Notes: generated from the letters alone by a model not told the origin. Shown: positions 26,593 through 35,691, counted from the first letter of the stretch. The stretch: 64,000 bases of DNA from GCA-2705995 sp048267965 (GCA_048267965.1 JBLWWK010000005.1:62001-126000), one strand, 5' to 3'. Made by a program: numbers and translations.

Positions 26593-28593
26593 TTACTGAA
26601 TAACACGGTTAATTAGCTCGTCATCTGCAATTTCTGAAAGGGTTACTTTTAAATTGGGAGTTCTAGCCATTTCGCGCTCAATTGCAAATTTGGCTTCTTT
26701 ATTTCGCGCCCAACTTCTTCTGGCAATTCCGTTGTTAACATCCCAGAAAAGCATGTCTTTTAAGTTTTTATCGGCTTTCTCAGATCCGTCTAATAACATT
26801 CCGAAACCACCGTTAATTACTTCTCCCCAGCCAACGCCACCACCATTGTGTAACGAAATCCAAGTAGCGCCTCTAAAAGAATCGCCTACAAAGTTTTGCA
26901 CCGCCATATCGGCTGTAAACTGAGATCCATCGTAGATATTGCTGGTTTCACGGTAAGGAGAATCGGTTCCTGAAACATCGTGGTGATCTCTCCCTAAAAC
27001 TACCGGGCCAATTTTTCCTTCTTTAATGGCATTGTTAAAAGCTTCGGCAATCTTTGCTCGTCCTTCGGCATCTGCATATAGTATACGAGCTTGTGATCCT
27101 ACCACCAACTTATTTTGGCGTGCACCTTCAATCCAGCGAATGTTATCTTCCATTTGTTGCTGAATTTCGGTAGGAGCCGTAGCCTTTATTTCGCGCATTA
27201 CTTCAAGGGCAAGCTGATCGGTGAAATCTAAATCTTCTGCTTTTCCAGAAGCGCACACCCAACGGAATGGACCAAAACCATAATCGAAACACATGGGTCC
27301 TAAAATATCTTGCACATAAGACGGATATTTAAAATGCTCGCCATCGGCTTGCATAATATCGGCTTTTGCTCTCGAAGCTTCCAGTAAAAATGCATTTCCG
27401 TAATCGAAGAAATACATGCCGTTTTGGGTCAATTTATTGACCGCAGCAACATGTCGTTTTAGCGTTTCTTGAACCTTTTGTTTGAATTCTTCGGGGTTTT
27501 CAGCCATCATTTCGTTCGATTGCTCAAGCGAAAGTCCAACCGGATAATAACCACCTGCCCAAGGGTTGTGTAGAGACGTTTGATCAGAACCTAAATCTAC
27601 TTTAATACCTCTTTCTACAAGGCGTTCCCACAAATCTACAATGTTACCAATGTAAGCTATCGAACTGGCTTTTTTACTTGTTTGAAACTCAAGCGCCATA
27701 TCGATGGCCGCATCTGCAGAATCGGTAATTTCATCTACCCAACCTTGCTCGTGGCGTTTGTGAGCCGCTTTAGGATTAATTTCAGCAGAAATACTCACTA
27801 AACCAGCGATGTTAGCCGCTTTGGGCTGCGCACCACTCATGCCACCTAAACCAGCTGTAATAAATAATTGCAACTTGTTGGGATCTGCATCTTTGCGCAT
27901 GCGGGCCGCGTTCATAACCGTAATGGTAGTTCCATGTACAATTCCTTGTGGGCCAATGTACATGTAAGAACCAGCCGTCATCTGCCCATATTGCGTAACG
28001 CCCAAAGCATTAAACTTTTCCCAATCGTCTGGCTGGCTGTAATTCGGAATCATCATTCCGTTTGTTACCACTACTCTTGGCGCATCGATTCTACTCGGAA
28101 ACAAACCCATTGGATGGCCGCTGTACATCACCAATGTTTGCTCGTCTGTCATCTCAGAAAGGTATTTCATGGTTAGGCGATATTGCGCCCAATTTTGAAA
28201 TACCGCACCATTTCCGCCATAAGTAATTAACTCGTGCGGATGTTGAGCCACTGCTGGGTCTAAGTTGTTTTGAATCATCAGCATAATGGCCGCAGCTTGC
28301 TTCGATTTTGCAGGATATTCTTCAATAGAACGCGCATACATTTCGTAATCGGGTCGAAAACGAAACATGTAAATTCTACCGTATAGTTTTAGCTCTTCAG
28401 CAAATTCTGGGGCTAACTCTTCGTGCTGCTCAGCAGGGAAATAGCGCAACGCGTTTTTAAGCGCTAGTTGCTTCTCTTTTGTAGAGAGAATGTCTTTTCT
28501 TTTTGGCGCATGATTAGCAGTAAGGTCATACTCTTTTTTTGCCGGAAGTTCACTCGGAATTCCTTCTTGAATTTGCTCTTGAAAACTCAACAT
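26593..28593 (-). CDS. hutU: Urocanate hydratase, long Bacteroidota form
   Basis: The enzyme converts urocanate to imidazolone propionate in histidine degradation, with a tightly bound NAD. From ATG 28593 the protein is 666 residues, longer than the roughly 556 of the classical enzyme but usual for this phylum. Recognisable blocks are YSGHPMGLFPS, TAGLGGMSGAQPKAA (NAD region), SDQTSLHNPWAGGYYP and GRDHHDVSGTDSPYRET, plus the late NGGGVGWGEVINGG. The family cysteine area MCFDYGFGPFRWVCASG is present. No hutH, hutI or hutG lies in the window, so the pathway is scattered. The upstream small DUF5522-like gene ends 10 bases before this start. Confidence 0.93.
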   Translation of the reverse strand: MLSFQEQIQEGIPSELPAKKEYDLTANHAPKRKDILSTKEKQLALKNALRYFPAEQHEELAPEFAEELKLYGRIYMFRFRPDYEMYARSIEEYPAKSKQAAAIMLMIQNNLDPAVAQHPHELITYGGNGAVFQNWAQYRLTMKYLSEMTDEQTLVMYSGHPMGLFPSRIDAPRVVVTNGMMIPNYSQPDDWEKFNALGVTQYGQMTAGSYMYIGPQGIVHGTTITVMNAARMRKDADPNKLQLFITAGLGGMSGAQPKAANIAGLVSISAEINPKAAHKRHEQGWVDEITDSADAAIDMALEFQTSKKASSIAYIGNIVDLWERLVERGIKVDLGSDQTSLHNPWAGGYYPVGLSLEQSNEMMAENPEEFKQKVQETLKRHVAAVNKLTQNGMYFFDYGNAFLLEASRAKADIMQADGEHFKYPSYVQDILGPMCFDYGFGPFRWVCASGKAEDLDFTDQLALEVMREIKATAPTEIQQQMEDNIRWIEGARQNKLVVGSQARILYADAEGRAKIAEAFNNAIKEGKIGPVVLGRDHHDVSGTDSPYRETSNIYDGSQFTADMAVQNFVGDSFRGATWISLHNGGGVGWGEVINGGFGMLLDGSEKADKNLKDMLFWDVNNGIARRSWARNKEAKFAIEREMARTPNLKVTLSEIADDELINRVIQ

Positions 28594-28603
28594 AGCATTC
28601 AAA

Positions 28604-28774
28604 TTATTTGCGTTTGGTTTGTTTTTTCTTTTTAAACCCAAAAGGGCAATGTTTGCAACCACTTTGGCAACAATAACCGCGTTTTAGGTGGTATTTTTCT
28701 GTAAATACAATGTAGCCCTCTTCAGAGTAATAAAAATCTTCGGGCTCTAATTTTGGTCGTTCAAATAAACTCAT
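28604..28774 (-). CDS. Small Cys-rich protein (DUF5522-like)
   Basis: From ATG 28774 the protein is 56 residues. The C-terminal half carries YCCQSGCKHCPFGF followed by a Lys-rich tail, a likely metal-binding cysteine cluster; the N-terminal half has YYSEEGYIVFTEKYHLKRG. This fits the small DUF5522 family. An earlier ATG at 28807 is open but adds a poor N-terminus. The function is unknown; the spacing of 10 bases to hutU suggests co-transcription. Confidence 0.75.
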   Translation of the reverse strand: MSLFERPKLEPEDFYYSEEGYIVFTEKYHLKRGYCCQSGCKHCPFGFKKKKQTKRK

Positions 28775-28872
28775 TTCAGAAATTACCGTAAGTCGCAAAA
28801 GTCGCAATTTTCGGCTACTTTACCGAAACGTTAAACTAACTGCTTTTACACAAAAAAGTTTAGCTTTTTTTC

Positions 28873-28882
28873 GGTAGGAACC
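28873..28882 (+). repeat. Intergenic copy of GGTAGGAACC
   Basis: This copy lies between the DUF5522-like gene and the PLP enzyme gene, outside coding DNA, and reads on into CCGATTTCA. The same extension (GTAGGAACCCGATTTCAA) occurs at 57781 inside purK, so similarity reaches beyond the core. Confidence 0.8.
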
Positions 28883-28912
28883 CGATTTCAACTCTATCCC
28901 AAACCTAACTTT

Positions 28913-28920
28913 TAATTTTG
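28913..28920 (+). promoter_or_regulatory. Candidate -7 element TAATTTTG four bases before a start codon
   Basis: TAATTTTG matches TAnnTTTG, and four bases separate it from ATG 28925. This predicts a leaderless mRNA for the PLP enzyme. No good -33 TTG is visible. Confidence 0.45.
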
Positions 28921-28924
28921 AACC

Positions 28925-29860
28925 ATGAATTGGGTAGAGAAGTCAGTAAAAATAGACCAGATACACGAAACACTTTTTGAAGAAAAGCAGGTGAAAGTTC
29001 ATCTTTTGCGTGAAGATTTGCTGCACAAAGAAATCTCTGGAAATAAGTGGAGGAAGTTGAAATACAATGTGTTAAAAGCGCAACAGAAAAAATGCGATGC
29101 TTTATTGACTTTTGGTGGGGCGTTTAGTAATCACATTGCGGCTACGGCAGCAGCCGGAAAAGAGATGGGAATTAAAACCATTGGCATTATCCGCGGACAA
29201 GAAGCTGATTTATCTAATTCTACTTTGCATTTTGCCGCTCAATGCGGAATGGAAATAGTGCGGGTAACCAGAGAAGAATACAATCGAAAAGCAGAAACGG
29301 CCTATCAACATGCTTTACGAGCGCAGTTTGGCAATATTTGGATAGTACCAGAAGGTGGTGCTAACTACGAGGGTATTAATGGCTGTACAGAAATACTCAC
29401 TCCCGAACACGCTAACTATTCGGTAATTGCTACAGCTTGCGGAACCGGAAGTACCATGGCAGGCATTTCTTTGAGTTTGAAAGAGCACCAACGCGCCATT
29501 GGTTTTTCGGCTTTAAAAGCAAAAGGCTACATGCAAAACGAAGTTAAGAAGCACTTGAATTGGTTTTTGATGGACGAAGAGTTAGCAGACGAATACTTAG
29601 AAAGCATCTCTTTTCAAGAATCGTATCATTTTGGTGGTTTTGGTAAAATAAACGATGAATTAGTAGCGTTTATCCAGCATTTTTGGAAAAAACACAGCAT
29701 TGAACTCGATGGGCTTTACACTGGAAAAATGCTTTTTGGGATTTACGATTTAATCAAAAACGATTTTTTTCATCCTGGAGAGAATATTCTGGTGGTTCAT
29801 ACCGGAGGTTTACAAGGCAATGCAGGGCTAGAGAAAAGGTATGGCGTTAAGTTTCATTAA
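28925..29860 (+). CDS. ACC deaminase / D-cysteine desulfhydrase family PLP enzyme
   Basis: The protein has 311 residues with fold-type II PLP features. The Schiff-base lysine is in SGNKWRKLKYN (K43 by count). The substrate/PLP loop TFGGAFSNHIAA is near residues 60-71, EGGANYEGI near 140-148 and the phosphate-binding GTGSTMAG near 170-177. Close relatives act as D-cysteine desulfhydrase or 1-aminocyclopropane-1-carboxylate deaminase; sequence alone does not decide, and D-amino acid desulfhydration is the more likely role in this phylum. It stands alone between a divergent Cys-rich gene and a peptidoglycan hydrolase. Confidence 0.85.
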   Translation: MNWVEKSVKIDQIHETLFEEKQVKVHLLREDLLHKEISGNKWRKLKYNVLKAQQKKCDALLTFGGAFSNHIAATAAAGKEMGIKTIGIIRGQEADLSNSTLHFAAQCGMEIVRVTREEYNRKAETAYQHALRAQFGNIWIVPEGGANYEGINGCTEILTPEHANYSVIATACGTGSTMAGISLSLKEHQRAIGFSALKAKGYMQNEVKKHLNWFLMDEELADEYLESISFQESYHFGGFGKINDELVAFIQHFWKKHSIELDGLYTGKMLFGIYDLIKNDFFHPGENILVVHTGGLQGNAGLEKRYGVKFH

Positions 29861-29915
29861 CAAAAGAGTGTTTACTTCCCGTTTAAAGCACGTGTGTAAC
29901 AAGCGGTATTCGAAT

Positions 29916-29923
29916 TATTTTTG
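29916..29923 (+). promoter_or_regulatory. Candidate -7 element TATTTTTG for the glucosaminidase gene
   Basis: TATTTTTG matches TAnnTTTG and lies 19 bases before ATG 29943. It would give a leader of about 15 bases. The -33 element is not clear. Confidence 0.4.
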
Positions 29924-29942
29924 ACGTTTAAATTGAAAAGTT

Positions 29943-30899
29943 ATGCGATTTGTTGCTTCTCTTTCTTTCTTATTACTATCGTTTTTCAGTTTTGCGCAAG
30001 AGCTTACGAGAGCCCAGTACATCGAGAAATACAAAGACATTGCGATTTCTAACATGCGCAATTATAAAATACCAGCAAGTATTACGCTGGCGCAAGGCTG
30101 CTTAGAAAGTAGAAATGGCAATAGTGAACTATCGGCTCGTTCGAATAACCACTTTGGTATTAAATGCCATTCAAGCTGGAAGGGAAAGAAAACGTATCAC
30201 GATGATGATAAAAAAGGCGAATGTTTTCGGGTTTACGATAACCCAGAAGAAAGCTTCGCTGATCATTCTCAGTTTCTTCAAAAACCGCGCTATGCAAAGT
30301 GTTTCGAGCTAGATATAATGGATTACAAAAGCTGGGCAAGAGAATTAAAAAGAGCAGGCTACGCTACCAATCCGAAATATCCTGATTTGTTGATTAAAAT
30401 CATTGAACACAATGATTTAACGAAATACGACAAAATAGCGATGGGCAAAGGGATTAAAGAGAAATCACCGGTAGAAAAAAAATCGGTTCCTACCGAAAGC
30501 GACCAAGAACAAGAAGATTTCGAGATTGATATGTATAACAGTCTTGAAGTGCAAAAATCTGAGAATAATATAAAGTATGTGGTGGCTACTGGCGGACAAA
30601 CGGCTGAGGAAATTGCTGTGATGTTTGATATGGGGATTTGGCAAATTAGAAACTACAACGATTTAGATAGAAATGTGCGTTTTGAAGGTGGAGAAATTGT
30701 GTATTTGCAGCCTAAGCGCAGAAAGGCCAAAGAAGAGTTTTACGTAGTAGAATCAGATACTGAAACAATTGCATCGGTATCGCAAAAGTTTGGAATTAAA
30801 GAGTATTCGCTTCGTTGGAAAAACCGCTTAGAAAAAGGGGCGGAGCTTAAAAAGGGCACCCAGTTGTACCTGAGAAAAAGAAAGCCCAAAGAAGAGTAA
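29943..30899 (+). CDS. Glucosaminidase (FlgJ-type, GH73) with C-terminal LysM domains
   Basis: This is a 318-residue exported peptidoglycan hydrolase. The signal peptide is SLSFLLLSFFSFAQ. The GH73/FlgJ-like domain spans about 20-160, with ITLAQGCLESRNGNSELS, NNHFGIKCHSSWKGK, FRVYDNPEESFADHS and the late RAGYATNPKYPDLLI; the catalytic Glu is E59 by count, in CLESRNG. A charged linker leads to two LysM-like peptidoglycan-binding repeats at about 208-260 and 262-312. It cuts glycan strands in cell-wall turnover or division. A strong terminator follows. Confidence 0.9.
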   Translation: MRFVASLSFLLLSFFSFAQELTRAQYIEKYKDIAISNMRNYKIPASITLAQGCLESRNGNSELSARSNNHFGIKCHSSWKGKKTYHDDDKKGECFRVYDNPEESFADHSQFLQKPRYAKCFELDIMDYKSWARELKRAGYATNPKYPDLLIKIIEHNDLTKYDKIAMGKGIKEKSPVEKKSVPTESDQEQEDFEIDMYNSLEVQKSENNIKYVVATGGQTAEEIAVMFDMGIWQIRNYNDLDRNVRFEGGEIVYLQPKRRKAKEEFYVVESDTETIASVSQKFGIKEYSLRWKNRLEKGAELKKGTQLYLRKRKPKEE

Positions 30900-30918
30900 A
30901 TACGGTTTCTTCTTTCGG

Positions 30919-30944
30919 GAGAATTGAGTTGAATTCTCTTTTTT
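30919..30944 (+). terminator. Rho-independent terminator after the glucosaminidase gene
   Basis: A stem GAGAATT/AATTCTC with a six-base loop is followed by six T residues. It lies 19 bases past the stop. Confidence 0.75.
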
Positions 30945-30983
30945 AATGAAGCTAGTCAGTTCATTTACTTCGGTTTTAGCAAA

Positions 30984-31442
30984 CTATATCTTTACCGTAA
31001 AACTAGCCGTTAAACCCACGCTAAATTGTCGAGGAAGTTGTGCCACTCCGAAAATAGCACGAGAGTGTTGCCCTTGCGTTTCGAGCACGTTTACAAACAA
31101 ATCAGAAGCTCCGTTTACTATGATGGGAGCATCGTCCCAAGAGTCTGTTGAGCGGTAATAGGCATCGATGTGGTTAAGACCAACAACGTTTTCGAAACCT
31201 ACTTTGTGCTCGATTTGAGAAAGAACATTTAGGGCGCAAATTTCAAACGCTTTTGTGCCATGTTCGGTGGTGAGTTCTTTGCCCAATTTACCTTGAAAAA
31301 GGTATTTCTCATCTAAAATCGGAAATTGAATAGCTACATAGGCAATATTTTCACGAATATTCACCGAAACGTAACTGCCGCCTGGTTTTGTAGGGGCGGG
31401 CAATTCTAACCCCAGTTTTTGTAATTTCTCTTTTAAGATCAT
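30984..31442 (-). CDS. RidA-like (YjgF/YER057c/UK114) family protein
   Basis: The 152-residue protein matches the RidA-like branch with GKLG near residues 52-55, the substrate-binding LGVAQLPRQFSVGL-like end and VVGLNHIDAYYRSTDSWDDAP. The classical RidA deaminase arginine (R105) context is not clear, and the protein is longer than canonical RidA (about 128). Such proteins often bind imines or small metabolites; the real substrate is unknown. It is 12 bases downstream of the DUF3352-like gene on the same strand. Confidence 0.8.
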   Translation of the reverse strand: MILKEKLQKLGLELPAPTKPGGSYVSVNIRENIAYVAIQFPILDEKYLFQGKLGKELTTEHGTKAFEICALNVLSQIEHKVGFENVVGLNHIDAYYRSTDSWDDAPIIVNGASDLFVNVLETQGQHSRAIFGVAQLPRQFSVGLTASFTVKI

Positions 31443-31454
31443 TAAGTTTTCTAT

Positions 31455-34184
31455 TTACTCTAGGGTGTATACGTAAACAAAACCACCCTTTCCGCAAACT
31501 ACTAGCTCGTACAAATTGTCTTTGTTAATATCGGCTATCGAGAAAGGCGATTTGCCAAACATGGGGAAATTTTTACTCAAGTTTCCTTTCTTGTCGTACA
31601 AGTAAATTTCGTCTTTGGTGGCAGAGCTGACTCCAATTCGGGTAGAGTTCGAAAAACTGTAAATATGAGGTCCTGCCGTTATGGTAGAGTCTAATTTAAC
31701 TTTAAAGAGAGCCGATTTTTCGGTGTTGTATACTTCGAGTTGTTGTTGGTCTACAAAAATGTAGTCCATAATAGCATCGTTGTCGATATCGGCAAAAGCA
31801 AATTGATGATTAGGCGAAAACGGGTGAAAACTCATGCTTTCTGAATCGCCATCGAAATAGAGGCTAATTACATTTCCGTTGGCATCTGTGCCTAGCAATT
31901 TTGTTTGCTGTATAGTACGACCCATTTCTATGTAGAAATCGCTGTTGGGGCGAATAGCAAATGGCTTTTTCAATTCTAAACGAACACGACCTCTTCGGTC
32001 TAAAGCAAAGGCTTTGCCTTGGTTATCTACCACAACAATGTAGTCTTTCTTGTTTAAAACAAAGTAGTGAATGGGGTGAGTAATGGGGTGGTTTTTGCGT
32101 TCAAATTTCCAGCCTTTTACTTCTTTTCCTTTCTTGTCGAAATTGTAGATTAAGCCATTTTCGGCAGGAACCAAAAAACGATAGTCTTTGCTATTGTTGT
32201 AGTCTAAAATTTTCAATGGAGCCGATGCCGATCTTGGAAACTGAATAGGAAAACCTGAAACATCTCTCCCCAAACGATCGATAATGTATAAACGATTGGC
32301 GGTGTTAAAAACCAACTGAAGTTTATCGTTTTTAAAAATGTCAATTTGCTCAATATCGCTAACAATGGGTTCTTCTAATTGGCGTTTCCACAAGATTTTA
32401 CCCGTAGTGCTAATCAGGTAAATGGTGTTTTCGGTGTCTTGAACAAAAATCTCTGATGCTTGCGTATAATGGTTCTTTACAATGGCTGGTTTAAAGTGGG
32501 CATCTGCGTTAAGTGCCACTTCCCAGAGAGAAGAGAATTCTTTCTTGTAAACAGGATTGTGCTTTAAAAAGAAATTGTGGTAAAACAGGTTGTCTTCTTC
32601 ACGAGAGATCTGAGCAGAAAAAGCTTCAAACTTTCTGTACAAATCGAGGTGTTGGTCAATTTCTTGCGTTAATCGTTGGTTGGTAAAGCGCTCGTACATA
32701 TAAACCGAACGGGCAATATTGCTGTAAAGAAAGATGTTCGATTTTTGGGAAAGATTCTCGCTGTAAGCAATAAAATTTTCATCTTTTGCTAAGGTTCTTT
32801 CCGATAAATAGCTGTTTATAATGCTTTTAATGGCATCTGGTGAGTTACCAAAAACATAGTAGTTTTCAATTTCTGTGAAATAGTTTTCTTGAACAGAAGA
32901 GAAGAACGTACCAAAGATTTCACCAAATAAGTTAGGAATTGGCAATTGACGAATAGCGAAGCCTTTGTGGCGAGAAGAATCGATTTCTAACGAATCGATG
33001 AGAGAAAGCTGGCTAAAAACCTCGTTGAGCTTGCGTTCGGCATTTTCTCTGTTGTTGGTTTTTAAAATAAGGTAGCTTTCTTCTTTAATTTCAGAGGTGA
33101 GCGGCTCAACCACAGCTAAAGCCACTTCGTTTTCAATCCAACTAAAAAGGTGGTTTTCTATTCGAATGTTAAATTGCTCGTTAATCGACTGAATGTTTTT
33201 CTGGTAGTTGGCCAAGCCTTCTTCGGTGGCTAAAAAACGCTGGTAGTTTTCCATAAGGCCTTTAAAGTTGCTCATACCGAAATGCAGAAAAGCTGCGGTA
33301 TTGCTCGGCAACACTTTAATCACATCGTGGTGTTCTGCTTTTTGATCTGCGAAAGCATTGATAAAACTAAAAACAGAATCGTTAGAGTAGGTAAACCCGT
33401 TCAGCGAAATAGAATTAGGCTTAATGCTCACATCTAATTCACTCCAAGAAGAGAAAATGCTTAGTTGCTGTATAACTTTGTGAAACGGAGATTTTACCAA
33501 TCGATTTAACAACCGCGGAAACTCTTTGTAATTCACAAAAATATTGGCATCAGCAAATTTGCCTTTGGTGGCCCAAACTTCTTGAAAATCTTCGTTTTGT
33601 AACACTGAAGGAGCCGTGTTTAAATGGTTGATGCTTTCTTCTAAAATTTCTTTGTGGGTACTCATTAAGAGCAATTCTTGATGAAAAGCATAGCTGAAAT
33701 CAGAAGTAGAGAAAAGTGTAGCATTTTGAAACTCTTCTTCTTGAAACCCTTTAGAAGAGAGTTGATTAAAAAACTGATCAAACTGGCTTTCTTTAATCTT
33801 TTCGCCTGTTTTTACTGAAAAAAGAAAGCCTAATTGGTTTTCTTTATTGAGGTGGAAACTCAACCAAAAAGGGTTATTGGTTAATAGTTTTTGCAAATCG
33901 GGTTCCTTCTGAAGGGCAGAATCTACAGAAGAAAAAAGCGTGTCTAAATGCTGAGCGCTGTGGGTAGACATAAATTCTTCCCAAATAATATTGGTTTCAG
34001 AAATCTTTCTCCAAGTGGCTTGGGCATTGTTGCTTTTCAGTAATAGCGTAGAAGAATGCGGTATAGCATCTATGGCCTGAATTTCGGCTCCGGTGTTTTT
34101 CGGTAAAATCTTGTAGGCCACAACCAGCAAGGCCAAGAGCCCCAAAAGAAAGGCAGAAATAATAAGAATTCTTTGTTTAGACAT
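31455..34184 (-). CDS. DUF3352-like membrane-anchored protein with C-terminal beta-propeller
   Basis: This is a 909-residue protein with one N-terminal TM helix (ILIISAFLLGLLALLVVAY, residues 5-23). A large periplasmic part follows (about 40-560), with repeated DUF3352-like segments such as FLHFGMSNF and VFGNSPDAIKSII. A C-terminal half (about 570-909) looks like a PQQ/FG-GAP-type propeller, with IYLISTTGKILWKRQL, NLFYNFDKKGKEVKGW and FADIDNDAIMDYIFVD, which has Asp-rich calcium-like loops. I do not know a defined function. The combination suggests an envelope sensor or scaffold. RidA-like and cyclophilin genes flank it on the same strand. Confidence 0.7.
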   Translation of the reverse strand: MSKQRILIISAFLLGLLALLVVAYKILPKNTGAEIQAIDAIPHSSTLLLKSNNAQATWRKISETNIIWEEFMSTHSAQHLDTLFSSVDSALQKEPDLQKLLTNNPFWLSFHLNKENQLGFLFSVKTGEKIKESQFDQFFNQLSSKGFQEEEFQNATLFSTSDFSYAFHQELLLMSTHKEILEESINHLNTAPSVLQNEDFQEVWATKGKFADANIFVNYKEFPRLLNRLVKSPFHKVIQQLSIFSSWSELDVSIKPNSISLNGFTYSNDSVFSFINAFADQKAEHHDVIKVLPSNTAAFLHFGMSNFKGLMENYQRFLATEEGLANYQKNIQSINEQFNIRIENHLFSWIENEVALAVVEPLTSEIKEESYLILKTNNRENAERKLNEVFSQLSLIDSLEIDSSRHKGFAIRQLPIPNLFGEIFGTFFSSVQENYFTEIENYYVFGNSPDAIKSIINSYLSERTLAKDENFIAYSENLSQKSNIFLYSNIARSVYMYERFTNQRLTQEIDQHLDLYRKFEAFSAQISREEDNLFYHNFFLKHNPVYKKEFSSLWEVALNADAHFKPAIVKNHYTQASEIFVQDTENTIYLISTTGKILWKRQLEEPIVSDIEQIDIFKNDKLQLVFNTANRLYIIDRLGRDVSGFPIQFPRSASAPLKILDYNNSKDYRFLVPAENGLIYNFDKKGKEVKGWKFERKNHPITHPIHYFVLNKKDYIVVVDNQGKAFALDRRGRVRLELKKPFAIRPNSDFYIEMGRTIQQTKLLGTDANGNVISLYFDGDSESMSFHPFSPNHQFAFADIDNDAIMDYIFVDQQQLEVYNTEKSALFKVKLDSTITAGPHIYSFSNSTRIGVSSATKDEIYLYDKKGNLSKNFPMFGKSPFSIADINKDNLYELVVCGKGGFVYVYTLE

Positions 34185-34226
34185 AGCTTGGGTTTGCTTT
34201 ATAAGGGTTGATTGGGTAGAGGTTGT

Positions 34227-35054
34227 TTATTGAATTAACTCTACATTGAGTTGAATGGTTTCGTACGGCCAATCTCTGCTGTCGGTTTCGAGGTTAGAAA
34301 GTTTACGAGCTACATCCATTCCGCTGATTACTTTTCCAAAAACGGTGTGCTGGCCGTCTAAATGCGGTGTGCCGCCAACGGTAGAGTATACTTCCATTTG
34401 GCGTTCGGTGAAAGTCATTTGGTACTCTCTTTCAATGGCCGTGAGTTTCGATTTTTTGTGTTTTTCACCAATTACAATGTAAAATTCGAAAGAAGATGAT
34501 TTTTTCTCTTCGTTGTTTTTGTATTCTCTGGCCATGGCAACAGCGCCAAATTCGTGAATGTGCTGTGGAACAATTTCGTTAGGAATACGATATGTGCCAA
34601 TCTCTTTTTTAACATCTTGAAAAGCAAAATCGTCTGAGTCTCCGCCTTGAATCACAAAGTTTTCGGTAACGCGGTAAAACTGTGTGTTTTTGAAAAAATC
34701 TTGTTTAGTTAGGTAAATAAAGTTGGCCCTGTGCAGCGGTGTATCTTTGTAAAGTAGAATATCGATGTTACCGTATTTGGTTTTAATGCGCACCTTGTTT
34801 TCGGTGTTTTCTTTTCCATATTGAGAAAGAAAAGACGAAACATTTTCGTTGTTAATTTTTGGGTATTTTCTCTTCTTTTCCACCTTTTTTGGCGTTTTCG
34901 CTGCTTTTTGAGTCGAAATCTTTTTCTCTTTTTTAGCTTCTTTTTCGGTAGATTGGTCGGTTTCGATGCTTTTAGAAGAGTTTGATTCAGAGCAAGAAAC
35001 GGTTCCTACAGAAAGAGAAACAAGGCAAAAAAAGAAGAGGATTCTGTTTTTCAT
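34227..35054 (-). CDS. Cyclophilin-type peptidyl-prolyl isomerase lipoprotein
   Basis: From ATG 35054 the protein is 275 residues. It starts with a lipoprotein signal (ILFFFCLVSLSV then TVSC) and a Lys-rich linker of about 60 residues. A cyclophilin domain follows (about 90-275), with YGNIDILLYKDTPLHRANFIYL, QFYRVTENFVIQGGDSDDF, AVAMAREYKNNEEKKSSSFEFYIVIG and GQHTVFGKVISGMDVARKL. The F-x-R/Q catalytic pattern FYRV..FVIQGGD is intact. An upstream ATG at 35075 would place the -7 element inside the gene, so ATG 35054 is preferred. It folds envelope proteins, probably attached to the membrane. Confidence 0.88.
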   Translation of the reverse strand: MKNRILFFFCLVSLSVGTVSCSESNSSKSIETDQSTEKEAKKEKKISTQKAAKTPKKVEKKRKYPKINNENVSSFLSQYGKENTENKVRIKTKYGNIDILLYKDTPLHRANFIYLTKQDFFKNTQFYRVTENFVIQGGDSDDFAFQDVKKEIGTYRIPNEIVPQHIHEFGAVAMAREYKNNEEKKSSSFEFYIVIGEKHKKSKLTAIEREYQMTFTERQMEVYSTVGGTPHLDGQHTVFGKVISGMDVARKLSNLETDSRDWPYETIQLNVELIQ

Positions 35055-35059
35055 AGTAG

Positions 35060-35067
35060 CAAACATA
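35060..35067 (-). promoter_or_regulatory. Candidate -7 element TATGTTTG five bases before the cyclophilin start
   Basis: The minus strand reads TATGTTTG, an exact TAnnTTTG match, followed by five bases and ATG 35054. It predicts a leaderless or one-base-leader mRNA. Confidence 0.45.
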
Positions 35068-35106
35068 ATGAGCAAAAAATAACCAATTAAATTGATTTTT
35101 GGTGGG

Positions 35107-35691
35107 TTATTTTAACAGGGTGAAAGATTGGCGGTGAATCGATGTGGCGCCCAATTTGGCAATCGCTTCTCGGTGTTTTTTGGTGGGGTAACCTTTGTTG
35201 CTTTCCCAGCCGTAACCCGGAAATTTCTGGGCAGCTTTTACCATAAATTCGTCTCGATACGTTTTGGCTAAGATAGAAGCGGCCGCTATCGAAGCCATTT
35301 TTCCATCGCCTTTAATAATGCACTCGTGAGGTATGTTTTTGGGGTGCGGTAGGAACCGATTTCCATCAATAAGTAAAAATTCGGGCTCAACAGTGAGTTG
35401 ATTTACCGCTTTGTGCATGGCTAGAAAAGAAGCCTGCAAAATGTTGATTTTATCAATTTCTTGATGATCTACAAATGCCACAGCATAGGCAAGAGCTTGT
35501 TGTTCTATTTCTTCTCGCAGCAGGTTTCTGTTGCGTTCGGTAATTTTCTTAGAGTCGTTGAGTAAGGGCAGGTGAAATTGAGCAGGAAGAATTACAGCGG
35601 CCGCCACAACGGGTCCAGCCAAGCAACCTCTGCCAGCCTCGTCACAACCGGCTTCGATTCGGTTTTTTTGTAAATAAGGTTTTAAACTCAA
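35107..35691 (-). CDS. rnhB: Ribonuclease HII
   Basis: From the TTG at 35691 the protein is 194 residues. The catalytic acid block IEAGCDEAGRGCLAGPVVAAAV starts near residue 12 (motif D-E-A-G-R-G). A second Asp is in FLLIDGNRF and the third in ILAKTYRDEFM; the sequence KGDGKMASIAAASI is also typical. It removes ribonucleotides from DNA. No ATG is available near the domain. The TTG overlaps the TGA of the upstream glycosyltransferase as TTGA, which supports coupled translation; a TTG at 35721 would increase the overlap. Confidence 0.92.
   Translation of the reverse strand: MSLKPYLQKNRIEAGCDEAGRGCLAGPVVAAAVILPAQFHLPLLNDSKKITERNRNLLREEIEQQALAYAVAFVDHQEIDKINILQASFLAMHKAVNQLTVEPEFLLIDGNRFLPHPKNIPHECIIKGDGKMASIAAASILAKTYRDEFMVKAAQKFPGYGWESNKGYPTKKHREAIAKLGATSIHRQSFTLLK
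35347..35358 (+). repeat. Motif copy CGGTAGGAACCG in rnhB
   Basis: This is a full 12-base copy with CGGT and ACCG arms around AGGA. On the coding strand it reads Arg-Phe-Leu-Pro, unlike the usual Val-Gly-Thr. Confidence 0.8.
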
